From positions 6,226,071-6,290,070 of the forward strand of contig CM033118.1 of NCBI GenBank assembly GCA_019321725.1: a stretch of 64,000 bases of DNA, read 5' to 3'. Positions 1 to 11,555 of the stretch are shown here, in pieces. The notes under the pieces are model-generated. The model made no database searches. It saw nothing but the letters and a program-made list of their open reading frames with translations, and was not told where the DNA came from. Every line of letters begins with the position of its first letter. The first letter of the stretch is position 1. The DNA comes from Paulownia fortunei (lineage: Eukaryota > Streptophyta > Magnoliopsida > Lamiales > Paulowniaceae). The position numbers and the translations under genes are program-made.

Positions 1-1045
1 GAGTTAGACTTCAAAAAGACTTCAATTTGCAATTTAAAGATCAAATTGGTAAGCATCAACCAATTTCGGCAAATCTCTATCTCACTTTTCCTTCTAATAT
101 GCAAGTTTCTTTTTCATTTTTTTCAATTACATATGACCCCACATAAGCATGGTCTAGGTAGTTTTGAAGCACCAGACTTCCTTCAAAGTTTGAAGCTCAC
201 AATCAGTCCTTCAATTGCAGAAATCTTTGTTCGTGTGAATCTTTAATTTAGTCTTGTATTTGATTACAAGATGGAAATCTCTTTTAATTGGATTCAACCT
301 TTTCCCCATGTGATTGGATAATAGAAGACTTCTAATGCTAATTCATATCCATGGCTTTTAAAAACATGCTTCGGTGCATTATTTTTTTTTAACAAATTCA
401 CAACATTATTCTCTGGTTCTTTACTCTCGTGTCTTCCTTTGCTGGAAATTGTTGAACAGGTAAGACTTCAAAACTTATTTCTTTAAAACAATTGTTCATC
501 ACCCAATATGCCACATGTTCACCAAATTGTCTCAAAGATGCAGATATAGTTCACATATTCATGCACAAGCAATTAACGTCATTTCTATACTCTCTCTTTT
601 TTGGCAATATATATGTACATGTACATATATTCCAGTTGTTGTATCCATTAATGGTCCAAAATTAGTTAACTTCAAATACTTCTTGGAATTGCAGAACCAA
701 TCTTGGAATCCAGAATTGCAATATTGCTTTGAATGTCAATTGATAAATTGTTGAACATACAGGATTCATATTCATCAATTCAATAATAAAACTTCTTCTC
801 CTCTTTATTTCCTCTTCACTGAAGTTGATCATTGTTTCTTCCCCTTTTTTTCTCTATTTCTTTTAGGTGCTACCATTTTAAAGAGGTCAACTAAAATTCA
901 GTCGAAGATTAATAGAATTTTAGAATCTAAGTACATGGGTAAGCTGAAATTTAAGATTGATGCTTCGAGTTTCTTTATAAAATATGATAACACCCTCTCT
1001 TTTTTTCTTTTTTTTTCTTTCTGTTTTTCTTTTTAACAGTTTTCA
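1..1045. other. Non-coding 3' region of the Tat gypsy element, 5' side of the antisense ORF
   Basis: No ORF here resembles a known protein. The stretch lies upstream of the plus-strand plant-mobile-domain remnant and downstream of the minus-strand gypsy pol, so it is most simply part of the same element. Pyrimidine tracts ending in TTTTAG (near 866) and in TTTTTAACAG (near 1039) look like plant 3' splice sites, so the antisense transcript may once have had a spliced leader. The gypsy 3' LTR is not seen and would lie beyond the left edge of the window. Confidence 0.4.
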
Positions 1046-3116
1046 ATGATTTATTTCAAAGATACTTCACCTCTTTCCGAAGTGCAATACTTGGAGATCC
1101 TTGATGACGAAAGTCAACCTATGGAGAAAGACACAATTTTGGCAGTTCATACTCCTCTTATCGGTCGATACGCGAAGCCATGGCCAAACTTGATGAATTC
1201 ACTTTACTTGGCGAAACGGTCCCAAGAGATTTCATTGAGCAAGAATCAAGGTGTGAGCTTTGCAAGTAACTCACCATTAGCAGTCGAATGAGCCAATTTC
1301 ATTACCAACATTGGGTTATCATATCATCGAAGGCAAAGCCAAATGGGGAGATGCCATTCAGTTCGCTGGTGAATTCCACTACATCAAAGGCTATTGGGAG
1401 TAGACCAAAGACATCCTCAGTCAGTGCGAGCACAAGTTTCTTGCGACATGAATATATGACTCAATATATGCTTCGTTGTTCATGTATGATCGCAATTATG
1501 GCATAATCAAGGCTTTTTGCGAGGCATGGTGTCCACTCACTAACACTTTATTGACTTCCTTGGAGAACTGTCCATATCACTATAGGATTTGCACACTCTC
1601 GCGAGCCTTTCTGTGATTGGATCTCTATATGATGAAGTCGTCCCCAGCGCCAAGGAGCAATGAGAATGTGGAGGAGTTTGAGCAAAACTACTTCATCACC
1701 ATCCATTCGAACTATCTTTATTTCAGGCAAGGTGAACACTTCATTATCGAGCCTTAGTCACCAATTAGGATTCTATCAAGTAGTACCAGGAAGACATCCG
1801 CAAAGCTTCTTTGGAAGAAGGAGTTCATTATTGGTGCGTTTGCACACTGTCCAGATCTATGTCAAAGGCTTGTCTTCCATGTGCCCCCAAATGCAAAGAA
1901 ATTCTCTTCTAAAGATTATAAGACATGAAGGACCAATATCCATGAAGGTTATTTTTAGAAAAATATTGCAAGTTTAATCAATGTGAAACCAAGTAAAGTT
2001 TCTCTCAAAGACAAAAAAGATGACAAATGAGATGGTCCTCTTGGCAAAAATGCTCAAAATTCCACACATATATTAATCACTTTTTCTCCTAACAGATGTG
2101 ATACCCAAGCCATTGAGCCTCTTGAAGTCAGCAAGAGAAAGAATGCGCATCCTCATTTGAAGGAAAGTGATAGTAGCAATGCAGACCGTCATTAGAGGAG
2201 ACTTAAAAAGAACCCCGAGTCTTTGGAGGCAAGGGATGTCGATGTTAGTGATATTGCAAGTAATCCACTAGAAACGGAGAACTTCGTTGAATGGGTCATT
2301 TCCTAACTTCTTCATCTTTTTTTTTAATTTATAACTATTTTCTAACTTAAAACATGTGATATTTCAATTAGAGAAAGAACTACTCAATATTGATAATGGT
2401 GAAGAATCAGGAGTTAGCCAAGGATCGATCACAGGGACCAACATGTTAGCCATAATTCTTCCAATTGATGGGAAACACAAAAGAAAACACTTAACTCGAC
2501 TAGGGCTAAGTAGACACCTCATTATGCTACATTTTCAATATTTGAAGGTGAAAAATTCATACTTAATCACCAAAAGGAGTATCTTCAAAGGCTATAGAGT
2601 TATCTTCGCGAGAGGATAGCAAATACTTCAATTGACTCCCTTTCATCCATCAAAGATGATGTTTCATTTATGCTTGGATCCATGAAAAGCTTTACCAATT
2701 TTGATATCTATTATGTGGAAGAACCCTTAAAATAACTTTTTACTAAGGCTGCTGCTTATGACGAGGCAAGGTCAACATCTTTTGAACAGGTATCCAAAGA
2801 ACTTCTTGCACAACAATTGAGTGAAGCCAAAGATCGCCTCTACGAAGCTAAGACTTGAGAAAGCAAAAAGGTTAATCAAATCCAATCTACCAAAGAGGAT
2901 TTGGAGCGTATCAAGAAAGAGCTTGATGATTTGAAAGGACGAAAGAAACACTTATCTGTATCATTGAAACACCAACGACAACTTCTCCAGAGTACCCAAA
3001 CTAAAGTTCATAAGATTGAAGAGGAGATTGTTGCAATCAAGAATACTTCTACATTGAGTGATGAAATGGTTAAAAATTTGAAGTCTTCAATGGTACATCT
3101 CGAGGCTACCAAATAA
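1046..3116 (+). pseudogene. Plant mobile domain (PMD) antisense ORF of a Tat gypsy element, decayed
   Basis: Frames broken by stops and indels together read like the PMD (aminotransferase-like) family related to MAIL1/MAIN. The best stretch is at about 1525-1665, where pieces such as AWCPLTNTLL, then after a frameshift ELSISL, DLHTL and IGSLYDEVVPSAKE follow the family pattern. The 3' third (about 2780-3116) encodes a Lys/Glu-rich coiled-coil-like tail, for example MERIKKELDDLKGRKKHL. It lies antisense to the neighbouring gypsy pol and downstream of it, the position reported for antisense ORFs in Tat elements. Several internal stops show that it is dead. The PMD family call is from recalled family patterns; the link to the gypsy element is inferred from position. 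Confidence 0.6.
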
Positions 3117-3680
3117 GAGTTGAAAATTTTAAGACCCTTTGCTTAATGTTTGTTTAGGACCTTTCCTTTTTTTTCGCTTCATGTAATGAACATCATTATT
3201 TTTTTTGAGATTACATAATAGAAATCGTTCTTTTTCTATCTTTCAATCCTCCAAGTATATTCATATTCATCAAAATTCATAAAGTCCTTTTTTTTGTGTT
3301 TTCAAACTACTATCTTATACGAAGAGAAAACATAATTACTCATGACTAAATGTAGAAAATATCTAATCTGCCTATGTACCCCAACAAAGGGATCAAGTTA
3401 TAACATAGTTCAAAAATATTTTTTTATGGGGGGGCGTACACAATTTATACTCATAAGGGTCAGGAGTATCTATTGTTTAACCACCCTAGACTAGGTGGGG
3501 TATTTAATATTTTAACCACATAAAATGCCTTTAGTGGGGTAAATTAACAATTTAACCACATGTATTCACTTTTGGTTGGTACCATTCATAGTTTATACTC
3601 ATGTGGGTCAGGAGTAATATGCAGTTTAGGCTCATGAGTCATGGAGCATTCTTATAAATTTATGCGTAATAGCGTTTTAA
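3117..3680. other. Spacer between antisense PMD ORF and pol 3' end
   Basis: No coding sequence is recognised. The region contains loosely repeated short units: GGGTCAGGAGTA occurs near 3460 and 3605, and TTTAACCAC recurs at roughly 3477, 3514 and 3552. These look like degenerate local duplications within the untranslated part of the gypsy element between the two convergent reading regions. Confidence 0.4.
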
Positions 3681-6045
3681 GAATTTTCCATTGATCGGCC
3701 AATTCTTAAGCCATCTTCGGTAACCAACTTGTAAGCGCCATTTGTGTACACCTCTTTAACAACGTAAGGACCATCTTATTTTGATGTGAATTTATTTCCA
3801 GTTCGATGAGTAGTAATGATGGGCCTTCTCACAGCAAGCACCAAATCACCAACTTGGAAAGAGTTGATGGTACTTTCTTATTGAACGCCCTAGACAAGCG
3901 AGTCTGATAGCATTCAAGTCTTTGTTGCGCTTCCAACCTTTTCTCATCAAGAGCCTCTAACTCTTCGAGGCATAGGCGTACATTTTTTTCCTCGGTTAAT
4001 CCTTCTTGAACGGCTATCCTCAATGATGGAATTTGTTGCTCAAGATGAACTATAACTTCAACATCGTACACCAGTGCATAAAGAGTCGCTTGAGTAGGCA
4101 TTCTAAAAATGGTTTTGTACGCCCATAAAGCTTCTCTGATTCTTTCATGCCAATCTCATTTTGACTTGGCAATCACTTTCTTCAATGAAGTACACAAAGT
4201 CTTGTTGAATGCTTCAGTGAGTCCATTAGCAGCGGCATAATACATGGAAGATTTCTTTGTTTGAAACTAAGAATAAAATGATGAGTAGATTATCGTTCTC
4301 ACGAGAACTATTAAATTACTAAATACCAAAATTTTGTCAACTCTAATTTTATTTTAACAAACAAAAGCGAGTGGCAATTAATGCAAATGAATTTAAATTA
4401 CTCTACAAAATGATGCACAAAATCGAGTAAAAATGATAGACCTAAGGTTATGATTTCATCATAATTAGTTTGAGTTGAATAATCTATCTCATCAATTTCA
4501 ACTTATTTCTCAAGTGATAGTCGAGAATCCCTAAATTATCTATTAGCCTCTCCAAGGTCTAATGAAAATACCATCAATTACTAACTCACTATATTCCTAT
4601 ATGAATTACAACAATCAATAATTCATTTAGTTCTATGGATCTCCAACAAGACTACACAAACCATGAAAGTATATTCCTATCTCACATGCAATTTATGATT
4701 CTCTACACATAGAACTAGACACATATATCACCTCCCAGATCCATATAATTAGCAAATCATTCAATTAGTGGCCAAATAATTGAAAACATTAAGAACAATG
4801 TAGAAAACTCAACTTGATAGATAAATCAAGAATTGACTTGATAAAAATATTCAACATATCCTAATTAGATTACATCACAACCCTAGAAATGGAAATTAGT
4901 TCATGATGAAAATAAGAAATATCTTAACAATATTCATACACATCATCAAATGAAAAGATAAAAATAAAATCAAACTTCAAAGAGGATGAGCTTTTCTTTC
5001 CTTGTCGATATCTTTCTTCAAGCTGGGAAGAATTCTCCCCTCTTCCCCAAAATTCCTTCTTCTTGTCTTGATCTTTCTTTTTTACTCTCTTGTTTTTTCT
5101 CATTTGTCTCCAAAATCCTCTCCCTCCCATTTGGAGGCTCTTGGGATCTTAAAAATCTGATTTGGATGCCCTAAAAAGGGCAAAATGTCAATTTTAGCCT
5201 TACAAGGCGCTGCCTTCACTGGAAAAAAATCATTTTCCAATAGCTACAGTGCCTAGGCGCGGAGCTACTGTTCACCGGACGATTTTTTTTTACTTAATTT
5301 TTGAGAAAAATGTATATTTTTGCACATCTAATGGCATTCTTCCTTCATCTTCAAATCTGCAAAATAAACGCTAAACACAATAATAAAAATCATAAAAATC
5401 TCGAAAACTAAATAACAAGTTAAGCAAATGGTGCTCAATTTATGGGTATAATTTCTATTCATCACTATTGCAAAAGGGTTTTACATTATCCGTGATTAGA
5501 TATCAAGGAATCACATAGCGATAAATAATATCAATATAGATAAAGTCAGCAATATTTTTTTTCTTTACCTCTTTGAGAGGTATCGCTTCAGCCCATTTAG
5601 AAAAATAGTCTATTGCAGCCAAAATGTATAAATGTCCACCAAAAGACTTTGTCATAGGTCCAACCACATCTAAGCCCCAAGCGTCAAACGGCCATGAAGC
5701 AACAGTAAGGCGTAACTACTCAGGTGGTTGGTGAATAAGATTTGCATAAAATTGACAGGCTTGACATCTTTGCACATAATCCATACAATCTTTTACCATT
5801 ATCGGTTAATAGTAACCCATCATTTTTATTCGAGAGTGCAACTTTAGGCCTAATTGATGAGTACCACAAATCCTAGAATGAGCTTCTTCTATAGCTTGGA
5901 TGGCTTCATCATCACCCAAACATCGCAAGAAAACTCCATCAAATGAGCATCTATAAAGTGTGCTTTTGTAATGAATAAAGTGAGTTGCACGATGTCGAAT
6001 ATCAACTCTTTGACGTGGATCATCAAGTAGCTTCTCATACTTCAA
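3681..6045 (-). pseudogene. Ty3/gypsy integrase region, interrupted
   Basis: On the minus strand this encodes the integrase of the gypsy polyprotein. The N-terminal zinc-binding part is seen at 6045-5740 (His residues in EEAHSRICGTHQLGLKLH, then CQAC). The catalytic core follows with an Asp in LDVVGP (about 5660) and an Asp in ITDN (5484-5493). It continues on the far side of an inserted LTR-like unit with SSMYYAAANGLTEAFNKTL. The C-terminal part (4101-3829, MPTQATLYALVYDVE) and the post-core tail (to about 3690, GPYVVKEVYTNGAYKL) follow. In-frame stops and frameshifts occur, for example after NKKV near 3880, and about 25-30 bases of coding sequence seem lost at the insertion point. The Tat-lineage placement rests on the extra RNase H just upstream. 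Confidence 0.85.
4279..5464 (-). mobile_element. Solo-LTR-like insertion (TG...CA) inside gypsy integrase
   Basis: A 1186 bp non-coding block splits integrase between codons for PFCNS and FQTKKSS. Read on the minus strand it starts TGATGAATAGAAATTATA and ends GATAATCTACTCATCA, so it has the TG...CA ends of an LTR, and the termini are also imperfect inverted repeats of each other (TGATGAATAG / TGATGAGTAG). It contains the GC-rich motif GCGCCTAGGCAC in an otherwise AT-rich block. No clean 5 bp target duplication is visible at these edges (AAAA on the left, CTATT on the right), so the exact borders or a small flanking deletion are uncertain. It shares its GCGCCTAGG core with the LTR that begins at 63059. 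Confidence 0.6.
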
Positions 6046-6066
6046 ATAATCTATAAGTGGTTGACG

Positions 6067-6580
6067 TCAATCTTCTTTCTCGACTTCAAATACTTCGAAA
6101 ACATGATTTTTTTCATCTTCATCACGATTCTCATTCTCAAAGATTTGTGGTACAACCCAACTTCTGCATATTGGTACACGAGTTTCACCTTCAGGCATGG
6201 CAAGTGTAGAAGCGAGATTTGCTAAAGCATCAACTTGCTTATTATCTGTCATTGGTATATGTTCAATAAGGACATCTCCCAACCATCCAATAAGCCTTCT
6301 AGCATAATTGAAATACGAAAGTAGCTCAGGTTTCTTGACTTCATACAATCCAAACAATTGATTGACCACTAATTTAGAATCTCCATACACTTTCAGATGT
6401 AATTGTTTTATATCAACAGTCATTTCCAATCCAAGGATAAGAGCTTGATATTCAGTAATATTGTTCAAGCAATTCTGGGTTAAGGTAAAGGAGTAAGGCA
6501 ACACTTCTCCATCAAATGTAACGAATATAACTTCCGCACTGATTTATTTTTTATGAGAATCTCCATCAAAGTATATCTTC
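6067..6580 (-). pseudogene. Second (Tat-type) RNase H domain of gypsy pol
   Basis: Between the RT-linked RNase H and integrase lies another RNase H-like domain. Visible are IYFDG with the first acidic residue (about 6567), then EVLPYSFTLTQNCLNNITEYQALILGLEM with the Glu of TEYQAL, YGDSKLVVNQL with the third acidic residue, and TDNKQVDALANLAS with the last. All four expected acidic positions of an RNase H are present. An extra RNase H of this kind between RT-RH and IN is characteristic of the Tat lineage of plant Ty3/gypsy elements. A stop at SHKK* shows that it is inactive in this copy. Confidence 0.75.
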
Positions 6581-6589
6581 TAATGATGA

Positions 6590-8310
6590 GTGATTTTTAT
6601 TACGAGAACATCTTCATCTAGTAAGTTATCAGATAGCTCCCACTCAATAGCAATATAATGATCGGCCAAGAAGTCTGTCAAAACTTGTCCTTTCACAGCC
6701 TTTTGAGGAACATATATGATCTCAAATTATTCCAATTGAAGGTACCACCTTTCAAGTCTATCAGAAAGAATTAGCCTTGTCATAACATACTTCAGTGGAT
6801 TTTTTTTCGAGATAAGACGGACGGTATGAGCCTAAAAGTAGTGTTTCAACTTTTGAATTGTAAAAATAAAGGTCAAACATATCTTTTCAATTGGTGAGTA
6901 CTTTAACTCGTTTGGCGTCATCATCCTACTTAAATAGTACAGGACACTCTCTTTTCTATCATTATTCTCTTGCGCTAATAAAGCCCTAACAGAACGTTCT
7001 TGAGGAGCAATATAAAGAATCAATGAGCATCCAGACACTAGTGCAACCAACATGGGAGACTTCATTAAATAGGTCTTTATACGTTTAAAAGCATTTCTAC
7101 AAGACTTATCTCATTCAAATAGAATACCCTTCTTCATAAGTCAGTTGAATAGCTGGCATCGGCCGGCTAGGTTCGAAATGAACCTTCGAAGATAAGCTAA
7201 CTTTCCTTGCAAAATTTTAAGTTTGTGAATGTCTTGAGGTTCAGGCATATTTAGAATCGCATCAACCTTTGCTTGCTCAATTTCTATCCCTCAATGGCGA
7301 ACAATGAACTCGAGAAACTTTCCAGACTTAACACCAAATGTGCATTTCAGTAGATTCATCTTAAGTTGATATCTTCTTAATCGTTCCAAGACTTTTCTCA
7401 AATCTAGAAGATGATCTTCTCGCTTTTTAGACTTCACAACCACGTCATCAACATAGCACTCAATATTTTTATAAGCATATCATCGAAGATTTTCTGCATA
7501 GCCTTTTGATATGTAGCACGGGTATTTTTTAATCTAAATGGCATCACCTTATAGCAATATATATCTTTTGGAGTGCGAAATATCGTTAACTCTTCATCTT
7601 TTGGGGCCATACGTATTGGTTATATTCAGATAATCCATCCATGAAAGATAACACTTCATGGCTAGTAGTAACATCAATCATGAGCTCAATAATGGGCAAT
7701 GAAAAGTTATCTTTGGGATATGCGTTATTCAAATCTCTAAAATCTATACAAACTCGAATTTGGCCTTTTTTCTCATGGGGACAATGCTTGAGATCCATTA
7801 GGGTACTTGACTTCCCGAATAAACCCAACTTCGATGAGTTTATTCACTTCAGCCTCAATTAAAGGACCAACTTAGGTCGAAATCAACGTTGAGCTTGTTT
7901 AACAGGACAAGCTCCTTTCTTAATGGATAGGTGATGGACTGCTACTTTCAGATCTAATCCAGGCATCTCTTTGTACGACCATGCGAATACATCTTTGAAC
8001 TCATGAAGTAGTTTGATGTATGCTCTTTCTTCATCAATAACCAACAAAGCGCTAATATAAATTGGTCGGGGACTGTCGACATCGCCCAAATTAATCTCTT
8101 TTAGCTCATCAATAGTAGCTTTAATGCATTCTTCGAGTTCAGGAGGAGCAGCTTCAGCATCTTTCTCTTTCATTTCTTCACTTAAAGTGATGTGATATGT
8201 TGATACCATATATTTCTCTACATGTTCTATCTCCTTAAAATCCACATATATTCTCATTAGACCATTCTTTTGTCTTATGTTACTCATTTGCATAGCATCA
8301 CCCATTTTGC
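6590..8310 (-). pseudogene. Ty3/gypsy reverse transcriptase and linked RNase H
   Basis: Reading on the minus strand, 8305-7883 carries the pre-RT segment (EYKD/FKDVFAWSYKEMPGLDLKVAVHHL type), then 7828-7586 the RT fingers (VCIDFRDLNNAYPKDNFSLP, SFMDGLSEYNQ). The catalytic box YVDD is intact at codons 7444-7455. It is followed by KCTFGVKSGKFLEF and the connection and RNase H part (7065-6832, LLAQENNDRKESVLYYLSR, LKYSPIEKICL). Stops and frame changes separate these pieces, so no continuous polyprotein can be made. Order and content match plant Ty3/gypsy pol. Confidence 0.9.
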
Positions 8311-9950
8311 TAATATAACCGCCATTGGTTAATTTGAATATTTATTTGTAAAAGTGATCCTTAGCATTTTGACATGTTGCACCACGGTCAAACCCAATAT
8401 TGATGTGATAAGATGAAGCTACATTTTCCCTATCATCTTCGTCGTCTTGAGTTCGTGAAAAAATAATAGTTTGCAACTCAACTTTCAACATTTTTTCACA
8501 TGATATGAGCAAAGTACTGCATCGCCTCATATGAGATGGAATTAGACTTTGGAGTTTTTGGGTGGTTCGTGGCTTACTGACCCTTATCAGATACTTTGAT
8601 GTCTTAGAGATAGCCAATCTTTGATGGTTGGCTCTTTTACTCCTCAACCTTTTGAGCGGGCCAAGTCCATCAAAGATATATATTTACTTTATTTTCTTTC
8701 CATTATCATAAAACCATCATCTGTTGATGAAAATTCTCCTTCAGACACATGATTGGTGTTGGCTCTTTTGATGGCAATGCGGATGGGATTTTGTGGTACA
8801 AACTCAAGGCCAATTCGAGTACTTTGAACAATATGCCCACTTTCTTTCAACATCTTTTAGGTAGTTGTAAGTCCATGCACTTGTTTTCTAATGGCTTTAG
8901 GAAGGAGTTTGCCCAAGGTGGAACTTTTTTTGGGTTGTATCCAGCTATAACAAGAAGTTTATAAGTTTTTATATCAAAGCATTTTGCATTTTGGATTTCT
9001 ATACATACCCCATGTTCTATCTCAACTCCTTGAGTTGGGCAAACAAACCCTTCAAGTAGCTGAAGAGATGGTTTCTTTGCATCGAACTTTGTTAGAGGAA
9101 GCACCAATTCTTTCAAATGCCCAACCTCAATAACAGACGATCCTCATTTTACATGATCTCTATGAGTTGGGAAAGCATTTTTGGTTTTACTTCCTTCAAC
9201 TCCATCATCTTGTTGTTTTGATTTCTCATGAGATGGACTATCTTTAGCCTTAATTTTTTTTGCATCTTCGAGATAGTACTTAGCATCAGTAAAATGTGAT
9301 TCAATCTCAGTAAAAGGTTTATCATCATCGAGCACTTTTTTTACCACACCATCTCTATAATACTTGAAACATTGGTGTCAAATAGAAGGAATTACTCCAT
9401 TTTCATGCACCCAAGGACGACCAAGAAGCATGTTACATGATGTTTTGGCATCTATAACATGAAATAGCATAATTGAGGCCATATCATCCATCAATAATTT
9501 TAATCTTATGATGCCAAGATCCATTTGCCTTCCCTTGGTTGAAATCTTGGATCATCAAATGACTGTTCGCAAGTTCATCCATGCAAATCCCTAATTCCTT
9601 AAGTGTACGCAAGGGAAATATATTTACTTTTTGCTTATGAGTATAGCCAGTTATGAATAATGGTCTATTATGAGATTTGGAACTAAGCAATAAATCTTCA
9701 TCAGTGAAGGTCACTGCCAACACACAATCATCACTGACATTGTGAACTTTATTTTTAAACAAACAGACTTCATTGGAGGAAATCTTTTGTTCACTTGTCA
9801 TGTTACATGAAATGTTATTGTAATAATCAAGTTTTCCACCATCATTGCTTCTAGGTACGTTCTCCATTATAACATCAATAGACCCAAATTTGATAGTGAT
9901 AAGATTGGCAGTTGCATTATCTTCCTCAAGCGAGATCTTCCCTTGACGAG
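8311..9950 (-). pseudogene. Ty3/gypsy protease and protease-RT linker, active site deleted
   Basis: The segment 9867-9484 encodes the retropepsin-like region (RPLFITGYTHKQKVN, FPLRTLKELGI, LMIQDFNQGKANG). It continues through HVIDAKTS-like and GRPWVHENGV-like codons near 9450-9400, and the 9347-9144 piece ([19 protein letters not shown]). In this family the segment between KVN and the LRTLKELG helix normally carries the catalytic Asp-Gly-Gly/Thr-Gly box. Here KVN runs directly into IFPLRTL, so the active site is missing. 9116-8847 and 8647-8342 are linker pieces in shifted frames (GFVCPTQGVEIEHG, YKLLVIAGYNP). The absence is read from the sequence; the expected motif is family knowledge. Confidence 0.75.
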
Positions 9951-11464
9951 CTAACTACATGACTTTATCTTTGAATATAAAGCAATCATGGATTGGATGC
10001 CCCACCAAATAATGGTACTTGCAGTACTCTGGGTTATCAACACATCCAGCTTCTTCAGGACAATTTATTTCAAGTAGTTCAATGAGATTTGCTTTGAGCA
10101 AATCATCGAATATTCCAAAGATATTAGAGTCAAGAAATGGATATTGTTTTGCTTGCATCTCTTTTAAAGTCAACTTTCTTTGCCTCATTTCTTGAGGGGT
10201 GTCTTTCTTTTCACCACTCTTATCATTTGTGTTACCTTTGAACTTGATAGGTGTTGCATTGACCGCCATAGATTCTTTGTTTGGAGTTTGGGGAAAGACT
10301 TGCCCCCCTTTTTAGCTTTATACCTTTCTAGATGGGTGGCCTTTCGACTCTACTTGCAGTCATACTCAACTCTATATCGTGGGCTCGAGTAGCCAACTCT
10401 TCAAACGTCCTTGGTTGGATTCCTTACATGATATACCGAAGGCCCCAATGTATTTCTTGGATACACATCTCAATAGTCGAAGCCTCTGATAGTCGATCTT
10501 TACAATTGAGGCTTAAGTTTCTCCAATGATTGATGTAGTCAATGATAGGCTCTTTTTTCCACTAACGTGAATCCATGAGTTCAATCATGCTAACCGTCTA
10601 TCAAGTACTATAAAAGCGGTTGAGAAATTCTTGTTCCAATTGTTCCCAATTATCGATTGAGTTTGCCTCTAAGTCGGTATACCAATCAAATGCATTTTCT
10701 TTCAATGAGTGAACAAATTATTTCACTAAGTAATCTCCATATGTTCCAGCATCATTATAAGTCTCAATAAAATGGGTCATATGCTACTTCGGGTTGCCCT
10801 TGTCATCAAATTGCTGAACTTTTGGAGGTTAGTAGGCAATTGTCATCTTCAAATTATCGATCATTTTAGTGTATGGTTTAGCATAAGTCAAGGACGACTT
10901 GGAGCTCCCATCAAACCTATCTTTGATAGTCCCCATGATAAACTCCTTCAATTGGAGAACTGGAATCAACCTATCATATGAAACTTACAATTCTTTAGTT
11001 GAAAACTTCTCCTTTTCACTTGATTATTGTTTTGTGGACATTTCAACTTTATCATGAAGCTCAACTTGTTTGCCTATTATGCGGCTAGCATCAACATTGT
11101 CTACTTTGCTCATCAATTTTGTGATTTGAGAGTCTTGCTCTTGAACATGTTTAGTGAGTCCCTCAATGGCCTTCGTCAAACTTGCAATTTGCTCTTCGAG
11201 AGTTGTAGCATTTATCACCATGACAAGTGTTATATTTGAGGTAAATAAGTAACTTGATGCTGCGCAAGGCGTGGATGATGCAGATTCATCTTTCAGGTCT
11301 CCATCATCTTCATTTGTGTTGACAAGATGTGGCAAATCCTTCTCAACAGTTTCGAGCAAAGGAGTTATCTCGAAAGATGATAGCAACTTTTTGGACATAC
11401 TTCTTGTGACGACACCAACACTTCCACCTACAACATTCGAAGAATTTGAAGTAGTAATTTTCAC
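9951..11464 (-). pseudogene. Ty3/gypsy gag, decayed
   Basis: The start is at 11464 (MKITTSNSSNVVGG). The first ORF includes SLEEQ/TLEEQIASLTKAIEGLTKHVQEQ, a predicted coiled coil typical of the N terminus of this plant gag family. Downstream, in shifting frames with stops, come the retrotransposon gag core (NAFDWYTDLEANSIDNWEQL near 10680-10630, INHWRNLSLNCKDRLSE near 10530-10490, FEELATRAHDIELSM near 10400) and the C-terminal part at 10269-9955 (KEMQAKQYPFLDSN, CKYHYLVGHPIHDCFIFKDKVM). The last part has a CHHC-like cluster that could bind zinc. It sits just inside the 5' LTR and primer-binding-like site. Multiple stops make it non-functional. Confidence 0.85.
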
Positions 11465-11535
11465 TACTACAACCTTGCGAGTAGTTATTATGACATTTCA
11501 GAACTTTTGAAGAAAATAGATGAGATGTAGAGATC

Positions 11536-11553
11536 GTCCCACCGAGCATGCCA
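11536..11553 (-). other. Putative primer-binding site of the gypsy element
   Basis: The minus strand reads TGGCATGCTCGGTGGGAC directly between the LTR-like block and gag. Gypsy primer-binding sites begin TGG (pairing with the tRNA 3' CCA) one to a few bases inside the 5' LTR. I cannot name the tRNA with confidence. Confidence 0.45.
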
Positions 11554-11555
11554 AA

